DNA of 53,993 nt from UBA4660 sp034408895. Its GTDB lineage: Bacteria; Bacteroidota; Bacteroidia; Flavobacteriales_D; Sanyastnellaceae. Every line of letters begins with the position of its first letter. The stretch's first letter is position 1. The stretch is taken from positions 1 to 53,993 of the forward strand of contig JAWXCI010000020.1 in assembly GCA_034408895.1 (NCBI GenBank), read 5' to 3'. Positions 42,201 to 47,594 of this stretch are shown here, piece by piece. The notes under the pieces are model-generated. The model made no database searches and was not told where the DNA came from. It saw only the letters and a program-made list of their open reading frames with translations. Position numbers and translations under genes: made by a program.

Positions 42201-44619
42201 AAACGAATCAGGGTTGATGCGATTGTACAATTTCGAAAACTTCTCTGTAACTCCTGGTGGCGACAATATCGGGTTCACTATCGCGGATGATTTGAGCAAC
42301 CACTACGATGGTACCCTCAACAACTTCGCGTTGAATGGTGGCCAATCGAATTGGGTTTGGGTTCAGGATGCCGATGGCGATGGAATAAATGTGTGCAACG
42401 ATTGTGATGACAACGACCCATCTGTGGGAATCATAACATGGTACTACGATGGTGATGGCGATGGTTACGGTGCCGCTTCTTCCGAAACTGTGGAATGCGA
42501 ATCACCCGGTGAAGGATGGATTGAAACAGGTGGGGATTGTAATGACAGTGATGCAGCAATCAATCCAGATGCAACTGAAATATGCGAAGATGGAATTGAC
42601 AACAACTGCAACGGCCAGATTGATGAAGGTGGACTAGCGGTTCATTTCGATGGTCAAAACGATTACATCTACACCGGTTACAATACCAGTGGTTCGTACT
42701 CCAAAGAAGCCTGGGTATTCCCGCAGAGTTATGGAACACAACACCTCGCTTGGAGTTACACTAACCAGTTCTGGCTAAACAATGGCTACCTGACTGCCGG
42801 TGATTATTTCAATTACAGCATTGTACAATCACCATCACAACTCCCGCTCAACCAGTGGAGCCATGTGGCGGTTACATGGAATGCATCCAACACACAAATC
42901 AAACTGTTTGTGAATGGTGTGGAAGTAGCGACCGGAATTTCTAACTACGGAGCATACACCACCTCAACACAATACATTGGCTCGAATGCTGGCTCTTCCG
43001 GTTTCTATCATGGCAAGATGGATGAAGTGCGCTTGTGGAATGTGGTTCGCACACCTGCTGCAATTGCTGCTTACATGAATATTGACCTCGGTGGCAATGA
43101 GTCGGGCTTGCAGTTGTACTACAACTTCAAGAACCTCGGTGCAGTAGCCAATGGAAACAACAGCGGATTGAATTCCGTGGAAGATTACTCCGTGAACAGT
43201 TACACCGGAACCATGAACAACTTCACACTTGATGGCGGTACATCCAATTGGGTTTGGCATTACGATGATGACGGTGACGGTTATGATTTGTGCGATGATT
43301 GTGATGACAACAATCCGAACGTAAATCCCGGACTGGCTGAAGTGAATTGCAACGGCATTGATGACAACTGTGACGGAACTATTGATGAAGGAAGCATTTA
43401 CGGATGCACCGATGCACTTGCATGCAATTATGATGTGACTGCAACCTGCGATGATGGTTCATGCACATACCCAACGCTGTGGTTTGCAGATGCAGATGGT
43501 GACGGCCTTGGTGATCCGAGTATGCCGCTCAACGCCTGCGAACAACCGGAATTCTATGTAGCTGATAGTTCCGATTGTGATGACACGAACCCGAACGTAA
43601 ATCCGAACACAACTGAAGATCCTTGCAACGGCCTCGATGACAACTGCAACGGAGTAATTGATGAAGGCCAGGTTTACGGTTGTACCGATCCTGCCGCGTG
43701 CAATTACGATCCTGATGCAACCTGCGATGACGGTTCTTGCAACACAGCAACTCTCTGGTACGATGATGATGATGGTGATGGATTCGGTGACCCCGTTGAT
43801 GCAGTGTTTGCACTTGAACAGCCAACAGGTTTTGTAAGCGACAACACCGACTGTGATGACCAGAATGCGGGAGCAAATTCCGGCCTACCTGAAATTGCTT
43901 GCAACGGAATGGATGACAATTGCAACGGTGCAATTGATGAAGGTGATGTGATGGGATGCACTGATGTGGCCGCTTGCAATTATGATCCTGCCGCAACTTG
44001 CGATGATGGTTCATGCAACACCGTAACGCTGTGGTACTTCGATCACGATGCCGATGGCTATGGAAATGATGACGTCACTTACATGGGTTGCAATCCGCCT
44101 CCGGGATACATTGCGGAGGGGGGAGATTGCGAAGACCTCAATCCGAATGTGAATCCGGGTGAACTTGAAATTGCATGCAACGGCATTGACGAAAACTGTG
44201 ATGGACTTGTGGACGAAAACGGATGGATGGGTTGTACAGATCCGCTTGCAATCAACTACAATGCAAGTGCAGCGTGTGATGATGGCACATGCCTCGTGGC
44301 TGGTTGCATGTATCCGTGGGCTGTCAATTACGAGCCTGCTGCCAATGTGGACAATGGCTCGTGCATCTTTGAAGGGTGTACTGATCCTTCGGCAAGCAAC
44401 TACAACCCGATGGCAACAATTGATGATGGTACATGCATACCTGCGGAAGTTCCCGGCTGCACTTATCCGTCATCTCCGAATTACGATCCTTCAGCCACTG
44501 TGGATAACGGTACCTGCCAGTTCTACGATGACTGCCCTGCCGACCTTGACGACAACGGAGTGATTAACGTAAGCGATCTGCTGGCGTTTATGGGATACTT
44601 CGGATCGTTGTGTCCATAG
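30292..44619 (+). CDS. giant secreted LamG/MopE-repeat protein, 4775 residues
   Basis: The signal peptide covers about residues 1-32 (ends STAQ). Residues 38-155 form a PPC-like sandwich (RWYSFTAPLDGFAILDLQNG). Then come 14 units of about 297 residues. Each has a LamG-like jelly roll (AMAFDGxNDY, FTKEAW, WVHVAVTY, LYxNG, GGRMDEVRIWNYV, GLMRYYNFE) and an Asp-rich linker (DADGDGYD.C.DCDDNDP, DGDCDD, NPDAxEICDNGIDDNCNG) like MopE/thrombospondin type 3 Ca-binding motifs. The tail has four more linkers, seven GCTDxxAxNY repeats and a dockerin-like end, DLDDNGVINVSDLLAFMGYF. No T9SS domain is visible. It is probably a Ca-stabilised rod-like adhesin or glycan binder at the cell surface; this is inference. 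No frameshift interrupts the 14.3-kb frame. Confidence 0.93.
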   Translation: MTRTFYALGARYHAALLSFITFVFVSAQSTAQMNVSCDFAIPTECGSVETGNTGGSGWDAVNICGNEGTSGQRWYSFTAPLDGFAILDLQNGETNFDTQVHVYTGDCNNLVCHAQNDDFFGLQSYLEYPVEAGTTYYIRIGGYGSAAGHFEADFLMVSCDDPLACNYNPLTGDGCSIDLNYSCEYAVTYYTDSDMDGYGVDGTGQALCDDPGAGYALVDGDCNDNDPTTFPGADEICLDGIDQDCNGVADDSDGGVAMAFDGQNDYITICNPVGNCQFYSKEAWIYIEGTNSDQHLISSMDAPFWLSNLRLTAGGSYNYYNQQDPNPLPLNTWVHVAVTFGYPSSIMKLYVNGNIVASGYGNLSYGYQVALGALPNATGFFDGRMDEVRVWGVERSQAEIQQFMNQSLLGNESGLLRYYNFETDLVIPGGNNSGTTTIDDLSNYCNGTMYGFNLSGGNSNWVSYNDFDGDGFEECADCDDTDPLVNMNEWYLDVDGDGYGDPGTEIIQCDPPGPEYINIGGDCDDGNPLVNPGMTEDCTNGIDDNCNGVIDDSGITMALDGDNDNFYTGYSTSYASFTKEFWVYRTSTNYTQYLSYSSDSRIFLSNGYLIYQDLYGYGPSASQQVPMNQWTHIAVTYDYPSSQTKIYYNGNLITTGNSYYHYGYGVYVGYSSSSFGGRMDEVRFWNFARTQSEIQSTMSTFLVGNESGLMRYYNFEDAGVTPGGNNTAFSSTDDVTNNYNGSLSGFTLNGATSNWVPFYDADGDGYDVCTDCDDNDPSVTIITWYPDTDGDGTGDSTLPVISCEQPGAEYVLEDGDCDDNNPSISPGSLELCDNGIDDNCDGDIDFTGIAMSFDSNNDYINTSYSASYSSYTWESWAYMTSGDGTQYIFFQDYGRLYVSGGYLYHYNPCGYGTTTSTPVPMNQWAHVAVTFDYPSSQIRIYLNGILVGSGSMGCPYGGTLNIGYSNGDSFGGRMDDVHIWNVVRTQSQIQSDMITALVGNESGLVRSYNFENPSVTPAGDNAAYTTVDDLTNNYDGNLYNFLLNGATSNWVSFHDGDGDGIATCDDCDDNNPNIGIITWYPDTDGDGYGDSAAGVEQCDPPGPDYTQEDGDCDDSNSNISPGAQELCSNGIDDNCNGVTDDNGIAMAFDGANDRQYISYPPIGYTSYTKEAWIYVTSSNTYQQIISSTEAPFWLYNRYLTAGGQNNSTNQQAPTQIPINTWAHVAVTYNYSSSQMTLYVNGVQVAQGSGNYSYGYEVGVGSYPNGGDYFGGKIDEARIWNYARSASQISSYMNVPLIGNEAGLIRYYNYENPAVTPAGNNGPYTVADDLSASNYDAPLYNFAMTGTTSNWVPRYDNDGDGFDSCDDCDDTNPAITIYTWYLDSDGDGYGVSPGIVDCVLPGPDYVLINSDCDDGDPAVNPSMVENCENLIDDNCNGVINEAGMALNFDGSNDYVYTNYIINQFQSFTKEAWIYRTSTNAYQYLIFGSYNPFWMYNGQLTAGDNNNYWIAQDPNPIPLNSWTHVAVTYNISNNSLKLYKNGLLVASGTSNYATSGGSYQYLGSNSGSSDLFGGSMDDVHMWNYELTQAQILANMNTSLTGSEPGLMMWYNFENLSAIPAGNNAGQTTVEDVSPNSYNGNLYSFALNGPTSNWVPRFDADGDGWDTCTDCDDNNPNVTMYTWYPDLDGDGYGDDSAPIEQCEPPGPEYTQVDGDCNDGDAGVNPDAEEICNNGIDENCNGDIDDQSLSMNFDSNDDYIYTNYYTNYSSFTKEAWIYPTSNDYNQYIFFSDYFRFYTAGGYLTHYNSCGYSVGSSNPVALNQWNHVAVVYDYPNSQIRMYLNGNLVGSGYTPCPYGSYTTIGYSNSESFGGRMDEVRFWSVPLTQAEIQNSMNTPAIVGNEPNMVRYYNFEDAGVVGGGNNTSYSTTNDLTNNYDGNVFNFTRNGPTSNWVPYYDADGDGFDFCDDCDDNDPSITIFTWYQDTDGDGFGDDNTATIECTQPGGDWTLTDGDCDDGDGAINPDAVELCNDIDDDCNGYVDDLGIAMAFDGNNDNFYTGWSSAYSQFTKEAWVMLQSSNSTQYIFYSNDSKLYIQSGYLYYQDYCGYTTTSNIQVPMDEWVHVAVTYQYGPQYVRLYINGAEVGFGYSYCPYGYGIYVGNSSSSFGGRIDDVAFWNYVRSQTEIQNDMTTDFIGNESGLMRFYNFENNAVDPGGNNSSYTTVDDLSPNNSDAGLSNFALNGNSSNWVSEQDADGDGYDICEDCDDTDPAITIYEWYEDSDGDGFGDGVPIVQCEEPVGDYVLEDGDCDDADGAINPAAIEICDNGIDENCDGDIDYAGIAMHFDGSNDYIQTNYYMSSGVSFTKEAWVYRTVGSTYETIMSSYYNRFWMYSGYLYAGDYNNMWIVSSPNPIPLNTWTHVACTYDYPNSQLKLYINGALVGTGTSYYATNSSDYQNVGALQGGNYFMNGRMDDVTLWNYVKSQSEIAEDVTSLLTGSETGLQFWYNFENPSVTPNQNNGGYTTVDDASVNAYNGNLYNFNMNGNTSNWVWHYDADGDGLNSCEDCDDNDASIQIYSWYLDSDGDGFGDGTPTLQCEPPGPDYTLVDGDCDDADAAISPDAEEICDNGIDDNCNGLIDDSGTAMSFDGNNDYLYTNWYSSYNSFTYEAKIFMSSTNSTQYIFYSNDSRFYIQSGYLYYQDACGYTTSSSVQVPMNQWVHVAITYTYGPQNVRLYLNGVEVGSYYSYCPYGSYRNIGYSSSSFGGRMDDVRIWNYALTQPQIQSNMTAMLTGAESGLMRFYNFEDVGVIPSGNNVAFSTTDDVTNNYNANVYNFSLNGSSSNWVPYFDFDGDGVDFCDDCDDTNPNVQDYTWFLDSDGDGFGTVATGTVQCDPPGPDWVLEDGDCDDTNINIYPGAIEICDNGVDDNCNGIIDDQGIAMAFDGSNDYSYISYPPIGYTSYTKEAWIYVQNANTYQPIICSSEAPFYLINGYLTAGGQNNYNNLQSPTPVPLNTWTHVAMTYNYGTSQMSLYINGVLVAQGSGNYSYGYETYVGYFSSYGVYFGGRMDEVRIWNYVRTASDISTYLNATLTGGESGLVRYYNFENLAVDPGGNNAGYTTADDLSSSNYDAPLYNFAMNGNASNWVPRYDADGDGFDVCEDCNDNDASITIFTWYPDLDGDGFGDSDWPVVDCVQPGPEYVTIDGDCDDADAAINPDAIEICDNGIDDNCNGVIDDQGLALRFDGSNDYVATNYYLNAGTSFTKEVWVHPSSSNTHQALIFGNSNPLWLVNLRPTVGDINSYYQIQDPNPLPLNQWSHVAMTYDQSSQQMKLYVNGNLVGTFVTQYGSWNGYYQYLGSDYGGNYFFGGKMDDVRIWNYALTQAELQANMNAILTGAEPGLTLWYNFENPAVIPAGNNTSYSTVDDMSLNSYTGNLYNFALTGTASNWMPHWDADNDGYDICDDCDDNNPSVTNIMWYADTDGDGYGDPDTGILSCIQPGTEYTTVSGDCDDTVATTYPGAEEICDNGVDDDCDGYIDTGNLTMAFDGNDDYIYTNFSTSYQPFTKEAWVFSNNNSGTHYIFYSNDSRLFISNGNLYYQDYCGYQIYGGTIPQGQWVHVAVTFSVYYTQIYINGVLQGSGYAYCPYGYATCIGYSSSSWQGRMDEVRIWNYVRTQAQILETMNTSLVGNESGLMRYYNFEDAGIVSGADNTAYATTDDLTNNYDGQLNNFTRNGPTSNWVSYFDYDGDGLDFCEDCDDTNPNITFYTWYQDVDGDGYGDDETAIIQCDPPGPDWTLVNGDCDDSDAAVNPSAIEICNGIDDDCNGLIDDTGIALAFDGNNDYVYIDYSASYQSFTKEAWIYRTSTSSYQFVFFSNDSRLMLNGGNLYHQDACGYVVSSSTAVPMNQWVHVAVTYNYGASQIILYQDGNAVATGSMYCPYGGAMCLGYSSNSFGGKMDDARVWNYVRTQSQIQTDMNIDLIGNESGLMRLYNFENFSVTPGGDNIGFTIADDLSNHYDGTLNNFALNGGQSNWVWVQDADGDGINVCNDCDDNDPSVGIITWYYDGDGDGYGAASSETVECESPGEGWIETGGDCNDSDAAINPDATEICEDGIDNNCNGQIDEGGLAVHFDGQNDYIYTGYNTSGSYSKEAWVFPQSYGTQHLAWSYTNQFWLNNGYLTAGDYFNYSIVQSPSQLPLNQWSHVAVTWNASNTQIKLFVNGVEVATGISNYGAYTTSTQYIGSNAGSSGFYHGKMDEVRLWNVVRTPAAIAAYMNIDLGGNESGLQLYYNFKNLGAVANGNNSGLNSVEDYSVNSYTGTMNNFTLDGGTSNWVWHYDDDGDGYDLCDDCDDNNPNVNPGLAEVNCNGIDDNCDGTIDEGSIYGCTDALACNYDVTATCDDGSCTYPTLWFADADGDGLGDPSMPLNACEQPEFYVADSSDCDDTNPNVNPNTTEDPCNGLDDNCNGVIDEGQVYGCTDPAACNYDPDATCDDGSCNTATLWYDDDDGDGFGDPVDAVFALEQPTGFVSDNTDCDDQNAGANSGLPEIACNGMDDNCNGAIDEGDVMGCTDVAACNYDPAATCDDGSCNTVTLWYFDHDADGYGNDDVTYMGCNPPPGYIAEGGDCEDLNPNVNPGELEIACNGIDENCDGLVDENGWMGCTDPLAINYNASAACDDGTCLVAGCMYPWAVNYEPAANVDNGSCIFEGCTDPSASNYNPMATIDDGTCIPAEVPGCTYPSSPNYDPSATVDNGTCQFYDDCPADLDDNGVINVSDLLAFMGYFGSLCP
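32833..38190 (+). repeat. six-unit block, copy 1 (units 3-8)
   Basis: The type order is A B B A A B. Private motifs are shared with copy 2: YPPIGYTSYTKEAW (4 and 10), TRNGPTSNW and TWYQD (6 and 12), QDADGDG (7 and 13), HFDG and SNWVWHYD (8 and 14). Offsets between partner units are 5343-5358 nt. Confidence 0.8.
38191..43260 (+). repeat. six-unit block, copy 2 (units 9-14)
   Basis: The type order is again A B B A A B. Unit 9, like unit 3, lacks the usual TKEAW and has TYEAK (TWESW in unit 3). The linker of unit 14 is shortened where the tail domain begins, which places the end of the duplication. Confidence 0.8.
43390..44520 (+). repeat. GCTDxxAxNY repeats
   Basis: Seven copies of G-C-T/M-D/Y-x-x-A-x-N-Y-x-x-x-A-x-x-D-D/N-G-S/T-C, the first four interleaved with MopE-like linkers (IDDNCNGVIDEG). 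Two Cys per copy probably form a disulfide. Confidence 0.88.
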
Positions 44620-44632
44620 AATATTCTCAACG

Positions 44633-44671
44633 GAGGCGCAAAGAATTTTCAGATTCTTTGCGCCTCTTTTT
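44633..44671 (+). terminator. terminator of the giant gene
   Basis: GAGGCGCAAAGAAT and ATTCTTTGCGCCTC form a perfect 14-bp stem over TTTCAG, followed by TTTTTG. It lies 13 bases after the stop. Confidence 0.9.
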
Positions 44672-44732
44672 GCATTTGAAAAGCCCCAACGAAAACCTGC
44701 TACGGTGCCGTTCAGCAGGTCTTAATCTCAGC

Positions 44733-44814
44733 CAACGCTTAAACTTCCATACAACAGTTGCTCAAAAAGTTTCAACACCGTACGTGAGCAAAGTTTGTCG
44801 TCCTTTAAGCGTTG
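44733..44814. repeat. nested palindrome of 82 nt
   Basis: The outer arms CAACGCTTAAA and TTTAAGCGTTG are perfect 11-bp partners. Inside, TTGCTCA (44758 onward) and TGAGCAA pair again. The whole can fold into a long hairpin with internal loops. No gene is associated. Confidence 0.7.
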
Positions 44815-44979
44815 TCCAATTCGTAGTCTCTTTTTAAATAAATATTCTATTCGAAGTGCATAGCAATGAGTTCTTCAAGTATGTTGCGTTTTCATAAACA
44901 CACCTGAGCGCAGAAACCGAAAGAGTGTTGGAACGCTTGGCAGAAATGGCATAAGGCCTATGGTAAATGCCCCCTACTG

Positions 44980-45180
44980 TTGATTGAAATTTCAAAGCTG
45001 ATGCACCGGGAAGCATTGACAAATGTGGAAAGCTATTACCCCTTTGGGATGGAGATGCCGGGGCGCTCTGTCTCAAGTCCAGACTACAGTTACGGCTTTA
45101 ATGGTATGGAAAAAGACACCGAGTGGAATGGCACCTCCAGCACTTATCACTTCGGGGCGAGGATTTATGATGGAAGGGTG
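44980..45180 (+). pseudogene. fragment of an RHS repeat-associated core
   Basis: The frame reads ESYYPFGMEMPGRSVSS, then YSYGFNGMEKDTEW and YHFGARIYDGRVG. These are the hallmark steps of the RHS core (YYPFGMxMPGR, Y-R-Y-G-F-N-G-M-E-K-D, DFGARMYDPRLGRW). Everything before and after is missing, and the frame breaks near 45180. It is a remnant of a large RHS/YD protein, often a toxin carrier. Confidence 0.8.
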
Positions 45181-45284
45181 GGCAGTATGGCACATGCGGG
45201 GGCTACGACCTGTATGGAAATTTCCTTGTCAACACAGCCGACTTGTTATTGTTCATGTCATCATTCGGTAGTATTTGCCCGTGA
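45180..45284 (+). pseudogene. orphan dockerin-like tail
   Basis: In the frame starting at 45180 the sequence reads GGYDLYGNFLVNTADLLLFM, then SSFGSICP and TGA. It matches the end of the giant protein (DLDDNGVINVSDLLAFMGYF, GSLCP). It lies directly after the RHS fragment in another frame, so two gene ends appear joined. Confidence 0.7.
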
Positions 45285-45379
45285 TGTGAAGTCGGGAGAC
45301 TTCTTAAAAGACCGCACAGCATGACCCGATTCTTTGGGGAGTTTGGAGACTCGCACAAATGGGGAGGGTTACAATTCGC

Positions 45380-45946
45380 TTACTGCGCAATGACAGAAAC
45401 TTTGATTTTATACTGTCCGTTGTCCAGGATGCGGATTTCTTGGGTTATGTCGTTGACAATCCTCATTTTGAATTCGCCACTAACTTCATAATCACAAAGC
45501 AACAGTTGTTCAATTTGATCGTACCTATGATTTCCTACGTACTCCACAGATGTGATTTTGTTGTAAAACTCTGAGGTTGAAGTTTCATCAACGTTTACAT
45601 CAGTTCCATCCTGACCGGTCACCTTTTCATATTTAATGGATCCGGGGTATTCGTATCCGTAATTAGTCCAAGACACACTATCATTGAGTAGGCAAAAAGT
45701 ATCAATTGGTGTAAGTATCATACTTGTGCTATCAATCGGTAGGGTAACTTGAAAGTAAAGATGATCTGCAAAATCATTTCCGGGCAGTTCGAAATCCATC
45801 CCTACGTTATACCAAGCAGCATTATTGTCATTTGCCAAAGAACGAAGGGACTCAAGGAAACCGCCTTCGCCTGGATAAGTGAATTCTGAGCCATCGGTAT
45901 AGGTCAAGTAGTATTCACTCCGCGTTGTTGCCCTGATTTCCGCCAT
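45380..45946 (-). CDS. hypothetical protein
   Basis: The start at 45946 (MAEIRATTRSEYYLTYTDGS) is preferred over the open frame from 46018. It still overlaps the end of the upstream gene by 32 bases. The protein, 188 residues, has alternating beta-like strands (YLTYTDGSEFTYPGEGGFLE, LYFQVTLPIDSTSM) and no signal peptide or membrane segment. No family is recognised. The overlap suggests an operon with the gene at 45915-46547, and the two products may act together. Confidence 0.6.
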   Translation of the reverse strand: MAEIRATTRSEYYLTYTDGSEFTYPGEGGFLESLRSLANDNNAAWYNVGMDFELPGNDFADHLYFQVTLPIDSTSMILTPIDTFCLLNDSVSWTNYGYEYPGSIKYEKVTGQDGTDVNVDETSTSEFYNKITSVEYVGNHRYDQIEQLLLCDYEVSGEFKMRIVNDITQEIRILDNGQYKIKVSVIAQ

Positions 45947-46547
45947 TAGTTTCAGGCACTGCCCCAGACGGTTTAGGGTATGGCCCATCCCATTTAACTC
46001 TGGTTGTTTTGTACACAATATCTCCGTCTTTATCAGATTTTTTTCCGTCTTTATCAGATTTTATTTCAGTATGTTCCCTATGACCTGCAACGAAAAGTTC
46101 CCTCGTCTTTGGATGAATACCAAAATTGATTCTGTAATAACCCCAGTATTCAGCAGCATCTACGAATTGCAAGTACATTCCTTCAAGTAATGTCCTACGA
46201 TTGATGTCGGCAGTTAACTCCATTGTTGCGGGAGCATCCCCTTCTTCGATATAATTAATGGGGCCTTTTACTCTTCCGCTCAAATTGACAGTGAAGGTTA
46301 AATCGTTTTCATTGAAAATGATATGCACTGAATCCCATATGCGAAGGTGCTCTTTTCCCGTCACGATCTTATACTCTACATAGTATCCTGCGAACTGGCT
46401 GTAGTACTTAATAGCCCTTTGCTTAATATGCTTTGTGAATAAGCAATTTGCAACCAATCCCGCTACAATACCTCCAGCCAAACTCACAATGATGGCGCTT
46501 ACAGCAAAATCATTCCAATCCCAAAATATGTAAGGAGCGTGACACAC
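45915..46547 (-). CDS. membrane-anchored hypothetical protein
   Basis: A 210-residue protein with one hydrophobic helix near the start (FAVSAIIVSLAGGIVAGLVA) and a beta-rich soluble part (YYVEYKIVTGKEHLRIWDSV, ATMELTADINRR, GMYLQFVDAAEYWGYYRINF). A 21-nt direct duplication encodes the repeated SDKDGKK and SDKDGD near the end. The tail is low-complexity (PETNGGNQGNNAE). No family is recognised. It overlaps the next gene and is probably cotranscribed with it. Confidence 0.6.
   Translation of the reverse strand: MCHAPYIFWDWNDFAVSAIIVSLAGGIVAGLVANCLFTKHIKQRAIKYYSQFAGYYVEYKIVTGKEHLRIWDSVHIIFNENDLTFTVNLSGRVKGPINYIEEGDAPATMELTADINRRTLLEGMYLQFVDAAEYWGYYRINFGIHPKTRELFVAGHREHTEIKSDKDGKKSDKDGDIVYKTTRVKWDGPYPKPSGAVPETNGGNQGNNAE
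46024..46062. repeat. 21-nt direct duplication
   Basis: CCGTCTTTATCAGATTTT occurs twice, 21 nt apart. It adds one SDKDGKK step in frame to the hypothetical membrane protein. Confidence 0.85.
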
Positions 46548-46551
46548 CCTT

Positions 46552-46656
46552 TAATTCTTCACTACTTTATATTGCACCGTATCTCCACTCGCATTATTGA
46601 TTATCATAAAGGGTGATAGTTCTTCCAATGTAAGGTGATTAAGTTGAAAATGTGGT
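46552..46656 (-). pseudogene. start-less gene tail, PFMxxN type
   Basis: After a stop the frame reads HLTLEELSPFMIINNASGD, then TVQYKVVKN and TAA. It resembles the end of the gene at 1-385 (LVPFMKVIND...TVHYKVLKV). There is no start codon of adequate position, so this is a remnant. Confidence 0.55.
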
Positions 46657-46730
46657 TACTTTAAATTGAAATCGCTTAATCTCCCGGATTTTCGGCTGCC
46701 TCCGGTTATTTCTATTTGTTCATTTCCAAA

Positions 46731-46952
46731 TTACCCCACCCTCACCACCATATAACTTCCACTGGCTGCGCCATTATTGCGCACGTTGAAGAAGGGTTTG
46801 AGCGGGTCGTAGCCCAGTTGCGCTCCGTTTTTTATTACGGTTTCGCCCGCGGCCACGGTTATGGGGGTGCCCACAGGCACTCCGCTGGTGGTGCTGGCAT
46901 GATAGAATACAAGGGGGCCTGGGCCGCTGTTTGCTATACTCTTTTGATCTAA
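46731..46952 (-). pseudogene. start-less gene tail, VGTP...PFF type
   Basis: After a TGA the frame reads SIANSGPGPLVFYHASTTSG, VPVGTPITVAAGETVIKNGA and GYDPLKPFFNVRNNGAASGS up to VVRVG. It aligns over about 50 residues with the end of the gene at 1-385. GC content is higher than in its surroundings. It has no ATG and is probably the remnant of a secreted protein. Confidence 0.65.
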
Positions 46953-46990
46953 TCAACATCAAACCGGGAAATTCTGATGGTGTATCAAAA

Positions 46991-47491
46991 TCATTTGTAA
47001 GTGTAAAGCACTTCCTTCCCTTTTTCGCCATTCACTTTCAGCCACAATTCATTGCTGCCTTTGTATTGAATGCCGGATACATTAAATGCAAGAGTCTTGT
47101 TGATAAGCTCGCGACAAACGTCACCGTTGTTTTGGTGTTCGAGGGTGAGCATCAATTGCGGAGGCATGCTCTTCAGGTAGATTCCATTCGTGATCAGTTC
47201 GAAACTGTGATCCTTGCAGCCACCACTGTATTGAATGTTAACCAGCAGCACATCGCCATCGCATTGTATGGATTCCAGCTTAAAGCCATCGGTTACCCTT
47301 GGGCGGTACGATGGGTCAACCACCACAGGCACCACACCCAAATCACCTTTGCTGTCGTCAGCGTTCATTTCTTCTTTCGGTGCCGTATTGTTATCAGCGT
47401 TCGCAGCGCTTGTAGTGCTTTTATTCTTGCAACAAGCCATCGTTAATGACACGATTGATAACACCAGTAAAAAGTTTATTATGTTTTTCAT
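46991..47491 (-). CDS. lipoprotein of unknown function
   Basis: A 166-residue protein with a lipobox (IVSLTMAC, Cys20). A low-complexity linker (STTSAANADNNTAPKEEMNA) precedes a conserved domain: FKLESIQCDGDVLLVNIQYS, GGCKDHSFELITNG, LMLTLEHQNNGDVCRELINK. Three Cys in this domain could form a disulfide or bind a metal. The pattern occurs in other Bacteroidota lipoproteins as far as I remember, without known function. It is divergent from the dehydrogenase gene. Confidence 0.75.
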   Translation of the reverse strand: MKNIINFLLVLSIVSLTMACCKNKSTTSAANADNNTAPKEEMNADDSKGDLGVVPVVVDPSYRPRVTDGFKLESIQCDGDVLLVNIQYSGGCKDHSFELITNGIYLKSMPPQLMLTLEHQNNGDVCRELINKTLAFNVSGIQYKGSNELWLKVNGEKGKEVLYTYK

Positions 47492-47568
47492 GGTGGTAAA
47501 GGTAGAGGGGATGATGCGATAAATGCTGATGCGAATAGCGCACTTAGAACGTCAGTCATCGCCACATC

Positions 47569-47576
47569 TACATTCG
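47569..47576 (+). promoter_or_regulatory. -7-like box of the dehydrogenase gene
   Basis: TACATTCG, one base from TAnnTTTG, 18 bases before the ATG at 47595. Confidence 0.35.
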
Positions 47577-47594
47577 TCCCAAAAATTTTATTTA

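Larger units (their letters stand above)
31054..43260 (+). repeat. 14 LamG plus linker units
   Basis: Units start at 31054, 31951, 32833, 33718, 34615, 35521, 36406, 37288, 38191, 39073, 39973, 40879, 41749 and 42631. Two types alternate. Type A units are 870-885 nt and contain a CGY and a CPYG pair of Cys (2, 3, 6, 7, 9, 12, 13). Type B units are 882-906 nt with LTAG-like loops and no such pair (1, 4, 5, 8, 10, 11, 14). Confidence 0.9.

Noticed and set aside
31054..43260. CRISPR-like or satellite array
   Set aside because: The period is about 890 nt, fully coding and diverged; no short identical repeats with spacers and no cas genes occur.
44733..44814. Integron attC site
   Set aside because: The right end AAGCGTT resembles attC, but the flanking 7-nt core boxes do not match RYYYAAC/GTTRRRY and there is no IntI or cassette array.
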